This document shows positions 16,682-25,100 of a stretch of 64,000 nt of DNA, one piece after another. The DNA is taken from contig BTQZ01000002.1 in assembly GCA_036986135.1 (NCBI GenBank), forward strand, positions 1-64,000. Direction: 5' to 3'. The translations under genes were made by a program, and so were the position numbers. The notes beneath the pieces are model-generated. The model saw only the letters and a program-made list of their open reading frames with translations. It did no database searches and was not told the origin of the DNA. How positions within the stretch are numbered: the first letter of the stretch is position 1; each line of letters begins with the position of its first letter. This DNA comes from JADFRG01 sp036986135. Lineage in GTDB: Bacteria > Chloroflexota > Anaerolineae > Anaerolineales > E44-bin32.

Positions 16682-16938
16682 TCTGCTCGTGCAAATTGAG
16701 CGCTGCGATGCCCTCAGCACATCACTCGCTAACGGGCCGTGAGGGCCTCTCGGTTTATCGGATCAACGTGTGGATTTGCTCGTGCATATGCAGCATCCGA
16801 CGAAATACGCTCGGCCGGCTGCCGCAAGGTCATTTGATCAGCGCGTGAACCTGCTCGTGCATATACAGCACCCGACGAAATGCGCTTGGCCAGTCGCCGC
16901 GAGGTTCATTTGATGATCGTGTGAACTTGCTCGTGCAT
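16682..16938 (-). repeat. Degenerate tandem copies of the 3' end of the aldehyde dehydrogenase gene
   Basis: Reading the minus strand past the dehydrogenase stop, the last 11 codons recur three times: MHEQVHTIIK-stop (the gene), MHEQVHALIK-stop, MHEQIHTLIR-stop and a weaker LHEQIPTLNR-stop. The Met or Leu codons lie at 16938, 16862, 16787 and 16694, so units are 76, 75 and 93 bp and include about 40 bp of downstream sequence. All keep the in-frame stop. The remainder of the 16466-16681 gap shows the lacI promoter and nothing else I recognise. Confidence 0.8.
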
Positions 16939-18492
16939 GTACAGCTGCAAGTAGTAATGCCCACCCGCGTTCTTTCCGGAGGAGCCGGATCCCTTCCAGC
17001 CACCGAATGGCTGGAACCCGGGCCAGGCCCCGGTGGTGGAGCCCTGTGGTCGATTGGCGTAGGTGACGCCGGCCTCGATATTCTCGAAGAACCATTCCGC
17101 TTCCTCGTCACTGCCATAGAAACCCGCGGTGAGCCCGTAGCTCGTGCTGTTTGCCAGCTCCAGCGCCTCTTCCTTGCTCTTACAGGCATGAACCATCGTG
17201 ATCGGCAGGAACATCTCATGCTTCCACAGGCGGTGATCCTCCTCGACGCCGGCGACGATGGTTGGCTCGACGAAGAAGCCTTTATCCAGATCGCCTGCCG
17301 TGATGATCTTGCCGCCGGTCAGAAACTCACCCGCCTCAGACAGCTCCTCGCTGAAGTTCTTGAAGTCTTGATAAGCGCCGCGGTTGATGACGGGCCCCAT
17401 GAACACCTCCCGATCGGTCGGATCTCCAACCTTGAGTTCCTTAGTGGCTTCGCTCAGCTTGGAGACGAGCTCATCGTGAATTTGCTCTTCGACGTAGATC
17501 CTCGAATTGGCAGAGCACTTCTGACCCTGCAGGCCGAAAGCAGAACGCAGGATGCCGGAAACGGCTCGATCGAGGTCGGCGTTGCGCGTGATCAACGAGG
17601 GATTCTTGCCGCCCATCTCCAGGATGATCGGGCGCGGGTATTGGCCCGCGGCAAATGTGCGGTAGATATGCATGCCGACTTCGAATGAACCGGTAAACGT
17701 GATGCCATCTACCAGCGGGCTGTTCACGAGGGCTTCACCCAAGGTGCTGCCGGGTCCGGTCACATAGTTGAACGCGCCGTCCGGCAATCCGGCCTCCCGG
17801 AAACATTCCGCCAGCAAGCGCACGGTCCACGGGGTATCGGTAGCCGGTTTCATCACGATGGTATTTCCCGCCACGAGCGCCGCGCCGGCGGGTCCGCCGG
17901 TTAGGGCGGCCGGGAAGTTGAAAGGGCTGATGACAACCCAGACACCGTAAGGCCGAAGCACCGAGATGTTTTGTACCTGATATCCCTTGAGCGGATCCTT
18001 GCCCATGCGGACCACATAGCCGTCATTGGATTCCATTTGATCACAGGCATAGCGAATCAGGTCGGCGGCCTCGGCGGCGTCCGCCAGCGCCTCCATGCGG
18101 TTTTTGCCAACTTCTAGCGAGAGTACTGCCGCGATCTCGTAGACCCGCGCATCGATTTGAGCGGCGGCCCTGCGCATGGTCTCCACCCGCTCCTTCCACG
18201 GCATTCGCGCCCACGCAGGGACCGCTCTCTGAGCAGCATCGAGCGCCCGGTGAGCGTCTTCTTCGGTACCACTCTGGAACGATCCCAATACCCAATCCTG
18301 ATTGATGGGCGACCGGTCCTCGAATTTCTCGTCGGCATATTCGTCTTTCCCGCTGATGATCATTGCGTGCTCGGCACCGAGCGCGTCCCTGACCTCTGCT
18401 AGAGCGGCCTCGTAGTTCTGATGGAGCTCCTCGGGGGGATCGTACATCGTCGCGTAGGTGAGCCGGAAATCACCGTTTACTTTCTCTGCCAT
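16906..18492 (-). CDS. Aldehyde dehydrogenase, 1-pyrroline-5-carboxylate dehydrogenase type
   Basis: A 528-residue NAD(P)-dependent aldehyde dehydrogenase. SPFNFPAAL, the nucleotide-binding GSTLGEA and GITFTGSFEVG, general-base Glu in ILEMGGKNP and catalytic Cys in LQGQKCSANSRIYV are all present. The N-terminal extension (DFRLTYATMYDPPEELH) and length match enzymes that oxidise glutamate semialdehyde to glutamate in proline and ornithine breakdown; no proline dehydrogenase gene is nearby. ATG at 18492 has AAAGGAG 9 bases upstream; the TTG three codons earlier would overlap that site. Its 3' end is repeated downstream. Confidence 0.88.
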   Translation of the reverse strand: MAEKVNGDFRLTYATMYDPPEELHQNYEAALAEVRDALGAEHAMIISGKDEYADEKFEDRSPINQDWVLGSFQSGTEEDAHRALDAAQRAVPAWARMPWKERVETMRRAAAQIDARVYEIAAVLSLEVGKNRMEALADAAEAADLIRYACDQMESNDGYVVRMGKDPLKGYQVQNISVLRPYGVWVVISPFNFPAALTGGPAGAALVAGNTIVMKPATDTPWTVRLLAECFREAGLPDGAFNYVTGPGSTLGEALVNSPLVDGITFTGSFEVGMHIYRTFAAGQYPRPIILEMGGKNPSLITRNADLDRAVSGILRSAFGLQGQKCSANSRIYVEEQIHDELVSKLSEATKELKVGDPTDREVFMGPVINRGAYQDFKNFSEELSEAGEFLTGGKIITAGDLDKGFFVEPTIVAGVEEDHRLWKHEMFLPITMVHACKSKEEALELANSTSYGLTAGFYGSDEEAEWFFENIEAGVTYANRPQGSTTGAWPGFQPFGGWKGSGSSGKNAGGHYYLQLYMHEQVHTIIK

Positions 18493-18665
18493 GGAACTCA
18501 ACTCCTTTGTAACTACGGTATCTTTAGCACTCTAGCAAGTGCTCGTCGAGTGTTGCTGATAAGGCGCGCCGGGCACTCTTCCATGTTCGTGCGCATGCGG
18601 TTCAAGCGGTCGCGCTACATCCCATTTCAAGTATACCGTTCGGAGACGTACCCTCGAATGCTGCC

Positions 18666-18767
18666 ATGCTCAAGTCCGCGGGACTGATCAAGATCTTTTT
18701 GGCGATCTCGATCACGCTGTTCTTCTTCCAGGGGCTGGCCTACGCTCAGTGGGGAGAATCTTGCTGA
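18666..18767 (+). pseudogene. Signal-peptide stub of a lost exported protein
   Basis: A 33-codon frame that is almost only a signal peptide: basic MLKSAGLIK, hydrophobic IFLAISITLFFF, then a plausible cleavage site GLAYAQ. It ends in TGA after entering the antisense of the EamA gene tail (22-bp overlap). No ribosome-binding site is clear. I read it as the 5' remnant of a deleted secreted-protein gene. The rest of the 18493-18745 gap shows nothing else I can support. Confidence 0.4.
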
Positions 18768-19603
18768 CTACGAACGACCACAAATACGCCCGCCAACACA
18801 CCCAGACCCCCCAGTATTTGCGCAGAGCTGAGGGCTTCGCCGAGCAATGCCCCTGCCAGGATGGCGGTGATCACAGGCTGACCGAGCAATGTGGGAGCTA
18901 CGATAGAAGCCGGAAGGTATCCCAGGGCGAAGCTGATCGCGAAGTATCCGATGATTTGAGTGATCAAGGCCAAGGCGACGAAGGCCAGATACGTGGTCGG
19001 GGAGTAACCGCTTAAAGGCTGATCCAGGCCCCAACTGAGGAGCAGCAACACTGCCGCCGAACTCATGGCTGCGAACCAGAAGTAGCTGAGCGAATCCAGC
19101 TTTTCCCTGCCGCGCTGCGTGACCAAGAAATAGCCCGCGTAGAACACGGCCGCAAGCAAGCCGAGCAGCGATCCGATCGTCTGTCCGTCGCGCTCTAACC
19201 CCAATACAAGGCCGGCGCCCAACATCGCGATTACTATCCCGATCCAGAAGGCAGGGGTCAGTCGCTGACGAAAGAGCACCATGGCTCCCAGGCCGACCCA
19301 GAGTGGCGCAGTGTTTGCCAGCAAGGTAGGGTTCGTGGCGCCGGACAGGACGACGCCGGTGGCCCAAGCGGCCAAGTCGGCGGCAAAAAGCACGCCCCCA
19401 AGAAGCGCGAGCCGAAGCGCGCTCCAAGGGGGCCAAGACCCTCTGTACATTCGAATGGCGAACGGTGCGGCGACCGCAACGGTGGCGATGGCCATTCGGT
19501 AGAAGCTGCTGACCACCCCCGGTGCTGCCGCCCACCGCACGAATATGGCCGAGAAGCCCAAACTAAGAACTCCCGCCCCAAGCGCCAGGTAGGCCAGGCG
19601 CAT
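18746..19603 (-). CDS. EamA/DMT-superfamily transporter
   Basis: A 285-residue membrane protein with ten likely helices made of two EamA repeats. Conserved features include the N-terminal FSAIFVRWAAAPGVVSSFYRM, GALLGEALSSAQILGG near the end of the second repeat and LLANTAPLWVGLGAM at the end of the first. DMT-family members export amino acids or other metabolites; substrate cannot be inferred. ATG at 19603. No operon partner is clear: the PDZ gene upstream on the same strand ends 39 bp before it. Confidence 0.85.
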   Translation of the reverse strand: MRLAYLALGAGVLSLGFSAIFVRWAAAPGVVSSFYRMAIATVAVAAPFAIRMYRGSWPPWSALRLALLGGVLFAADLAAWATGVVLSGATNPTLLANTAPLWVGLGAMVLFRQRLTPAFWIGIVIAMLGAGLVLGLERDGQTIGSLLGLLAAVFYAGYFLVTQRGREKLDSLSYFWFAAMSSAAVLLLLSWGLDQPLSGYSPTTYLAFVALALITQIIGYFAISFALGYLPASIVAPTLLGQPVITAILAGALLGEALSSAQILGGLGVLAGVFVVVRSQQDSPH

Positions 19604-19641
19604 GGAGCGGGAGTGTGAAGCTATACCAGGATTATCTAAGC

Positions 19642-20385
19642 TCAGCCCTCAAAGCCCTCGAAGCCTTCGAAGTCCTCTGGGAATTGGCAAGGCTCATCGC
19701 CGCAGCGGAACTCAAAGTCAAAGCCCTCCGGCAACTCACCCTGGAACTGAAAACCAGGCAGCATCTGGCCCAAGAAAGGCATGATTTCGCCGAGGTAATT
19801 TCCCTCGAGTGAGCTTCCGCCCGGCCGAGCACCGAGCTCTATGTCAACCGTGATGCGGCGTCCATCGCGGATGACCGTAAGTTCGATCTGCTCGCCTGGC
19901 TGATATCTGCCGATCAGCTCGGCCAGGAGATGATCCTCGTTGACCTCTGCACCGTCGACGGCGCGGATGATATCGCCACCTTTCAACCCGGCCTCTTCGG
20001 CCGGACTGCCGGGCACGACCTCGACGACTAGCGCGCCGTAAGCTTCATCCAGGTCTTCCTGTTCCTGCAGCTCCGGAGTGATCACTTGGAAGGTTACTCC
20101 AAGGTACGGGCGGCTGAGGAACGGGAGCGCATCTCGATCCCCGCGTGGGATCAGCTGCTCCAGTCCTCCGCGCGGCAGGTCTCGGCGGGGAAACAGTTCC
20201 TCAAGCAGAGGCCCGATGGCTCGTGCCGCGTCTCCAGGAAGCTCGGCCAGTGCCTCCGCTTTGCCGGCCGACTTTCCCCACTGGTAGCCCAAGAACAAGC
20301 CACTACCCAGGGAAAAGACCGCGATACCCAACGCAGCGGCCGCGGACAGAAGAACAACAACGAGTGAATAGCGTTTGTCAGTCAT
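19642..20385 (-). CDS. Membrane-anchored PDZ-domain protein without protease domain
   Basis: A 247-residue protein: one N-terminal membrane anchor (about residues 8-32), a linker, and a PDZ domain at about 90-185 with the carboxylate-binding loop YLGVTF and the VVPGSPAEEAGLKGGDIIRAVDG segment typical of DegP/HtrA PDZ2. No trypsin-like domain is present, so it would act as a binding or scaffold protein rather than a protease. The C-terminal 50 residues are rich in Phe, Glu and Gly and end in the repeat FEGFEGFEG, with one Cys pair (CGDEPC). ATG at 20385 has a GGGAGGA site. Confidence 0.75.
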   Translation of the reverse strand: MTDKRYSLVVVLLSAAAALGIAVFSLGSGLFLGYQWGKSAGKAEALAELPGDAARAIGPLLEELFPRRDLPRGGLEQLIPRGDRDALPFLSRPYLGVTFQVITPELQEQEDLDEAYGALVVEVVPGSPAEEAGLKGGDIIRAVDGAEVNEDHLLAELIGRYQPGEQIELTVIRDGRRITVDIELGARPGGSSLEGNYLGEIMPFLGQMLPGFQFQGELPEGFDFEFRCGDEPCQFPEDFEGFEGFEG

Positions 20386-20494
20386 GAAATCCTCCCTTCT
20401 TCTCCAAATCAGGGGGGTTCTATCATGGGCAAATTAAAGTGGAATGAAAAACTGTTTGAAGAGCGATGAAACGACTATTGGCCCAGTTCCCCAT

Positions 20495-20695
20495 TCATAG
20501 CCTCCACAAAGCGCAAGAGCGGCTGAGCGCCGACCAATGGGTGCCGTTGATTGTGATCCCAACGCCAAAGGCCAGCGGCATCAACGCCAGGTAGAGCCGG
20601 CGTTTCTCTATCTGAATGCAGCGAGGATCTACCTCAGTTTCGGACGTCTGCTTGTCTTCAGCGGCAGGCAGCCCGTTCTCCGGTTCAGCAGCCAT
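20495..20695 (-). pseudogene. Possible N-terminal stub of a bitopic membrane protein
   Basis: Sixty-six codons with an acidic cytosolic N-terminus, a basic EKRRL before one membrane segment (YLALMPLAFGVGITI) and then a short unrelated tail. It looks like the start of a membrane-anchored protein cut off just after its anchor. No ribosome-binding site is visible, so it may not be expressed. It fills most of the 20386-20720 gap, where I see nothing else. Confidence 0.3.
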
Positions 20696-20721
20696 GTTCG
20701 CGGATCATAGTACTCGAAAAG

Positions 20722-20772
20722 TTGACAAGTAAATGGATGCGCATTAAGGTTAATATAAACTGACCGGTCAGT
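20722..20772 (+). promoter_or_regulatory. Promoter and operator of the TetR gene
   Basis: TTGACA (20722-20727) with a weak -10 TAAGGT 17 bases later, or a TATTAT at about 20775, and the perfect 14-bp palindrome ACTGACCGGTCAGT at 20759-20772. TGACCGGTCA-type palindromes are classical TetR-family operators, so autoregulation of the regulator and the exporter operon is likely. The choice between -10 boxes is open. Confidence 0.75.
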
Positions 20773-20810
20773 CTATTATTGGGTAGATACAGGAGCGAGC
20801 GTTTGACTCA

Positions 20811-21434
20811 ATGACCCCCCGTCCCGATGTCAGCCAGGAACGCCAGGAACAGATCCTGAATGCCGCCGAGAAGGTATTCAGTGAGCGCGGTTTTTCGGGT
20901 GCCCGCATGGACGATATCGTGGAGGAGGCGGGCCTCTCGAAGGGCGCACTGTATTGGTACTACAAGAGCAAGGACGCCATCATCCTGGCCCTATTGGATC
21001 GGGTTTTTGCGAGAGAATTGAAGGCGGCGGAACGCCTCGTTGAGGCTCCCGGGCCAGCAGGGGAACGCCTCAAGATCTTCATGAAGCTTACGCTCGAGGA
21101 AATCGCCCGCCTGGGTCGTCTACTGCCCTTGGGCTACGAGTTCCTGGCATTGGCCTCTCGAAGAAAACCAGTGCGATTATGGGTCGCAGGCTACTACCGT
21201 GGTTATCGAGACTTACTCATCCAAATCCTTCAACAGGGTGTCGAATCAGGAGAATTCATAGAGCTGAATGTCGAGCAGGCCGCGATGCACATCATCGCGC
21301 TTGGGGAAGGATTGGCGCTATTGAGGTTTATAGCACCGGACATGGTCGACATTAAGCGTCTCGGTGATGCCCCAATGGAGGCGCTGCTGAACGGATTTCG
21401 CGCGCGGACGACTCAGCCTGCACAGGCGCGTTAA
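20811..21434 (+). CDS. TetR-family transcriptional regulator
   Basis: A 207-residue repressor. The N-terminal helix-turn-helix spans residues about 10-57 (EQILNAAEKVFSERGFSGAR, GLSKGALYWYYKSKDAI) and the rest is an all-helical ligand-binding domain. It sits directly before a set of efflux genes on the same strand and behind a matching operator palindrome, the arrangement of CecR/YbhH-type regulators controlling ABC exporters. The inducer is presumably a compound pumped by that exporter. Confidence 0.92.
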   Translation: MTPRPDVSQERQEQILNAAEKVFSERGFSGARMDDIVEEAGLSKGALYWYYKSKDAIILALLDRVFARELKAAERLVEAPGPAGERLKIFMKLTLEEIARLGRLLPLGYEFLALASRRKPVRLWVAGYYRGYRDLLIQILQQGVESGEFIELNVEQAAMHIIALGEGLALLRFIAPDMVDIKRLGDAPMEALLNGFRARTTQPAQAR

Positions 21435-21559
21435 TCGGTTGAGAGCGACTCAATCGGCAGCGAGGCTCGTTGGAAATCCGAACGGCGATCAGCCACGCAG
21501 CCGGTCGTCGAAAACGAAGTCGATTGGGAACAGGTGAGGGCCGAAAGGAAGGATAAGCA

Positions 21560-21829
21560 ATGGATATCCTGATACTGCTGGTCGCGATGCTCGGGGTCGG
21601 GCTGGTGATCGGCTACCTGGCCGGAAAGATCTGGAAGGATGAGCGACCGTATGGGCTAAGCGGAGACATCGGGATCGCCGCCGTTACTACGGTGATCGTC
21701 GGCCTGATTGACTGGTTTGTCATCCCCGCAATGGGATTCAGTCAGACCGTCGTTCTCCTGGGCTTGCTCACAGAGCCGGCCCTGGCAGCCCTGCTGGTCC
21801 TGTGGCTGGTGCGCCGGGCTCGGCGCTGA
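21560..21829 (+). CDS. Small GlsB/YeaQ-like membrane protein
   Basis: An 89-residue protein with three membrane helices. The first helix with GLVIGYLAGKIWKDE and the second with GLSGDIGIAAVTTVIVGLIDW resemble the transglycosylase-associated GlsB/YeaQ/YmgE family, whose function is not well known. ATG at 21560 has AGGAAGGA upstream. It lies between the TetR gene and the exporter ATPase, so it may belong to the efflux operon. Family match is moderate because the usual Gly-rich pattern is only partly kept. Confidence 0.65.
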   Translation: MDILILLVAMLGVGLVIGYLAGKIWKDERPYGLSGDIGIAAVTTVIVGLIDWFVIPAMGFSQTVVLLGLLTEPALAALLVLWLVRRARR

Positions 21830-21903
21830 TCCGGCCGAACCCCCTGGATCGCCTTGCGCGCACTCTGGCTCGAACGTTGAGCTCGTCGCCAATCCGCGAA
21901 CCC

Positions 21904-22845
21904 ATGCCACCCGAATCTCCCATTATCCAGACGTTTGGCCTGACGAAGCAGTTCAAGCACGTGCGCGCCGTGGATTCGCTCGATTTGGCGGTCCGGCCAG
22001 GCGAGCTGTTCGGCCTGATCGGGCCAGACGGCGCCGGCAAGACCACCACGCTGCGGCTGTTAGCCGGCCTGCTGGACATCAGCGACGGATCCGCCACGGT
22101 CGCCGGATTCGATCTCAAGAGCCGATCCGAATCGATCAAGCCGCTGATCGGCTATATGGCCCAGGAATTCAGCTTGTACGGAGAGCTGACCGTCCTGGAG
22201 AACCTGCGCTTCTTCTCGGAACTCTACGATGTGTCCAGGTCAGAGCGTCGTGAGCGAACCGACCGACTGCTGGAGTTCGCCGGCCTGACCGAGTTCACCG
22301 ACAGACGCGGGAAGCTGCTCTCGGGCGGCATGAAAAAGAAACTCGCCTTGGCCTGCACCCTGATCCACCGGCCGCAGATTCTATTGCTCGACGAACCCAC
22401 GACTGGAGTCGATCCCATATCCCGGCGCGGGTTCTGGGACATTCTCACCGAACTGCACCTGGAAGGCACCACGATCCTGGTTAGCACGCCCTATATGGAC
22501 GAGGCCGATCGGTGTACTCGGGTGGGTCTGATGTTCGGCGGGCAGCTGTTCGCCTGCGATACACCGCTCGCCATCCGTGCGGGCATCTCGGGAGATCTGG
22601 TGGCGCTGAAGGCAGCCGATTGGCGGCGTGCCAAATCGATACTCCAGGACCTGGAAGGGGTCCTCGAAATACAGCTGTACGGGGACGCGCTTCACGTCCG
22701 TATTGATTCGGCCCGTAAACGGCTTCCGCGCATCAAGCGCGAACTGCGCAGAAATGGTGTGGACTATCGCAGCCTCCGACCCGCGCCGGTACGAATGGAA
22801 GAGGCCTTCCTGTCCCTGATGGGGCAGCGAGAGCAGAAGAGCTGA
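21904..22845 (+). CDS. ABC exporter ATPase 1 (ABC-2 type)
   Basis: A 314-residue nucleotide-binding subunit: Walker A GPDGAGKTTTLR, Q-loop YMAQEFSLYGEL, signature LLSGGMKKKLALAC, Walker B ILLLDEPTTGVDP and a C-terminal YbhF-like domain. ATG at 21904 gives the family start a few residues before the ABC domain; the frame is open back to 21802, overlapping the small membrane gene. No strong ribosome-binding site precedes 21904. The switch His is replaced: STPYMDEAD stands where a TTH motif is usual, while ATPase 2 of the same operon keeps TTHYMEEAE. Confidence 0.92.
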   Translation: MPPESPIIQTFGLTKQFKHVRAVDSLDLAVRPGELFGLIGPDGAGKTTTLRLLAGLLDISDGSATVAGFDLKSRSESIKPLIGYMAQEFSLYGELTVLENLRFFSELYDVSRSERRERTDRLLEFAGLTEFTDRRGKLLSGGMKKKLALACTLIHRPQILLLDEPTTGVDPISRRGFWDILTELHLEGTTILVSTPYMDEADRCTRVGLMFGGQLFACDTPLAIRAGISGDLVALKAADWRRAKSILQDLEGVLEIQLYGDALHVRIDSARKRLPRIKRELRRNGVDYRSLRPAPVRMEEAFLSLMGQREQKS

Positions 22846-22854
22846 GCAGCTGAA

Positions 22855-23982
22855 GTGGCCTTTCGACATCTAATGGCCGTCGCGCGCAAGGAACTGGCGC
22901 ACATCCTGCGTGATGGATGGACGCTCTCCCTCGTGCTCTTCACGCCGTTGCTGGTTCTGATCCTCATGGCCTACGCCCTTTCGGCGGATATTCAACACGT
23001 GCCGATCGCGGTATTGGACCGTGACCGAAGCCCGGCCTCCCGCACCTTCGTGGCACAGATCACCGCTGGCGATGACCTGGAGCTCTATGCGACCGTCGAA
23101 GACCTTGGAGCGGTTGAAGACCTGTTCACGCGTGGAGAGATCAAAGGTGCGCTGATCATTGCTCCCACTTTCGCGGCCGACGTTGCCTCCCTCAAAGGAA
23201 TGCCGATTCAGATCATCATCGACGGGACGGAGCCGGAAACGGGGGGGTTTGCCGTCGAGCAGATCGGGCGTCGGGCAGCGGAGTTTGCCAATGCCGCGAT
23301 CGTGAACCAGCTTGCGGGTGCAGCGGGGGAGTCCCTGCAAACCATCGACCTGCGCGTACGGGCCTGGTACAACCCGAGCCTCGAACCCCGTGTGGATCTC
23401 ATTCCCGGCCTGATCTCGCTCGTGCTGGCATTCCCGGCGCTTTCCGCGGCCCTGACGCTGGCCCGAGAACGCGAACATGGCACGCTTGAGCAGCTCTTGG
23501 CGACTCCTATCGGGAGAGGGGACCTGCTTCTGGGCAAGATCGTTCCCTATATCATCGTAGGGCTTATCAATGTCATCCTGATTACGGCCGTGGCGCGGGT
23601 GTGGTTTCGCGTGCCATTCAATGGCAATTTCGCGCTCTACTTCGGGCTCTCTGCGCTGTTCATGTTCGCGGCCTTGAGCATGGGGGTGTTGGTGGGAATG
23701 TTCATGCGAACCCAGGCCGCGGCGCTGGCGCTTTCTTTCCTGCTCCTGTTCTTTCCCGCTTTCTTTCTGACGGGAATCTTCTTTCCGATTGTCGCCATGC
23801 CGGAGATCGCACGCCTTGAAGCCATGGGGCTCCCCGGCACTCACTATGCCATCATCACACGCGGCGTTTTTCTGCCAGGGGTGGGCATTGAAGTGCTCTG
23901 GCCCTATGCCGTGATGTTGATATTCCTCGGGGTTGTATTTACGGCGCTGGCGGCGCTGTTCTTCAGGAAGAAGATCGGGTGA
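22855..23982 (+). CDS. ABC-2 type exporter permease 1
   Basis: A 375-residue permease of the YhhJ/YbhS kind: one N-terminal helix (about 22-42), a large extracytoplasmic domain of about 130 residues (PIAVLDRDRSPASRTFV) and five C-terminal helices with EREHGTLEQLLATPI, the conserved coupling segment. GTG at 22855, 9 bases after the ATPase. Stop overlaps the next permease start by 4 bases (GTGA). Confidence 0.92.
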   Translation: MAFRHLMAVARKELAHILRDGWTLSLVLFTPLLVLILMAYALSADIQHVPIAVLDRDRSPASRTFVAQITAGDDLELYATVEDLGAVEDLFTRGEIKGALIIAPTFAADVASLKGMPIQIIIDGTEPETGGFAVEQIGRRAAEFANAAIVNQLAGAAGESLQTIDLRVRAWYNPSLEPRVDLIPGLISLVLAFPALSAALTLAREREHGTLEQLLATPIGRGDLLLGKIVPYIIVGLINVILITAVARVWFRVPFNGNFALYFGLSALFMFAALSMGVLVGMFMRTQAAALALSFLLLFFPAFFLTGIFFPIVAMPEIARLEAMGLPGTHYAIITRGVFLPGVGIEVLWPYAVMLIFLGVVFTALAALFFRKKIG

Positions 23983-25100
23983 ACTTGCGGCGGATCCTAT
24001 CCCTTGCTTGGAAGGACACCCTGCATTTGCGGCACGATTGGTGGCTTCCTGCATTCATGCTGCTGGGGGGTGCGATGGAGCTGTTACTGATAGGCTGGGC
24101 CACTTCCCGGCCGGTCACGAATCTTCCGCTCATGGTGCTAGATGGGGACCAGAGCCGCGCGAGCCGGACGTTCGTATCTGCGGTGATGAACACGGGCACC
24201 TTTGTCTTGGAGGATTACGTACGCGATGAGGTGGCGATACGCGAGGCGCTGGCGCGCGGGACCATTTATGCGGCGGTGATCATCCCTCCCGGCTACGCCG
24301 AGCAGATCATTCGAGGTGAATCCACGATCGCGGTATTACTCAACGGAGCGGAGAGCATACCCGCCACCGAGGCATTGCGCGCAATTGAAGGAGTGAGCTC
24401 CGAGCTGGGGCTGGCAATCATGCTGGAGCGGATGGGGCTGGATCCACAGGATGTAGAGGGCTTCCTGCCGAGCCTGCGGGTGTGGTTCAACGAATCCCTG
24501 AGCGAAGCCTACTACACAACACCCGCCGAGCTCGGACTGATGATGGAATTCACCGTGCTGCTTTTTGCCGCCCTTTCGTTCTCGCGCGAGCGGGAGCTGG
24601 GAACGCTGGAGCAGCTGCTGGTTATGCCTTACTCCCGGTTGGAACTGATCGTGGGCAAGTCCATCCCCGTGATCGCAATCGGATTCATCGACTTCCTTCT
24701 GATGCTCGGCGTCGTGCACTTCTTCTTCGATGTCCCGATCCGCGGCTCGCTGTTCCTGCTCCTGATTCTTGCGCTCGGGTACATCCTAGTGGAGCTGGGT
24801 AAGGGAATGGTGATCTCCGTCGTGTCCAGGACTCAGCATCAGGCGTTCCTTTTAGTGTTGCTGGTCGGCATGGTCGATTTCATGTTCACCGGCTATGCGG
24901 CTCCGGTCGAGTCCATGCCGGCCATACTTCAGTATTTGGCGAATATCGTGCCGGCGCAGCACTGGTTGGAAATCGTGCGGGGCATCATGCTCAAAGCCAG
25001 CGACCTCCGCGTGCTGTGGCCACAGATAGTGGCGCTGATCGTGTTGGGGCTGTTTATCGGTACTTTCTCCTTTCGCTACGTTCGTCGGGCGCTGTATTGA
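23979..25100 (+). CDS. ABC-2 type exporter permease 2
   Basis: A 373-residue paralogue of the preceding permease with the same layout: N-terminal helix, extracytoplasmic domain (LPLMVLDGDQSRASRTFV) and C-terminal helices with ERELGTLEQLLVMPYS. GTG start at 23979 overlaps the previous stop, and its own TGA overlaps the next ATG. Two permeases plus two ATPases suggest a heteromeric exporter like YbhFSR, but with two separate ATPases instead of the fused YbhF. Confidence 0.92.
   Translation: MNLRRILSLAWKDTLHLRHDWWLPAFMLLGGAMELLLIGWATSRPVTNLPLMVLDGDQSRASRTFVSAVMNTGTFVLEDYVRDEVAIREALARGTIYAAVIIPPGYAEQIIRGESTIAVLLNGAESIPATEALRAIEGVSSELGLAIMLERMGLDPQDVEGFLPSLRVWFNESLSEAYYTTPAELGLMMEFTVLLFAALSFSRERELGTLEQLLVMPYSRLELIVGKSIPVIAIGFIDFLLMLGVVHFFFDVPIRGSLFLLLILALGYILVELGKGMVISVVSRTQHQAFLLVLLVGMVDFMFTGYAAPVESMPAILQYLANIVPAQHWLEIVRGIMLKASDLRVLWPQIVALIVLGLFIGTFSFRYVRRALY

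Noticed and set aside
16682..16938. Regular repeats of about 75 bp that could suggest a CRISPR array
   Set aside because: Units are degenerate along their whole length, have no unique spacers between constant repeats, and clearly derive from the 3' end of the neighbouring gene.
18421..18687. An 88-codon plus-strand frame across the aldehyde dehydrogenase start
   Set aside because: It overlaps the start and upstream region of a well-supported gene and its translation has no family character.
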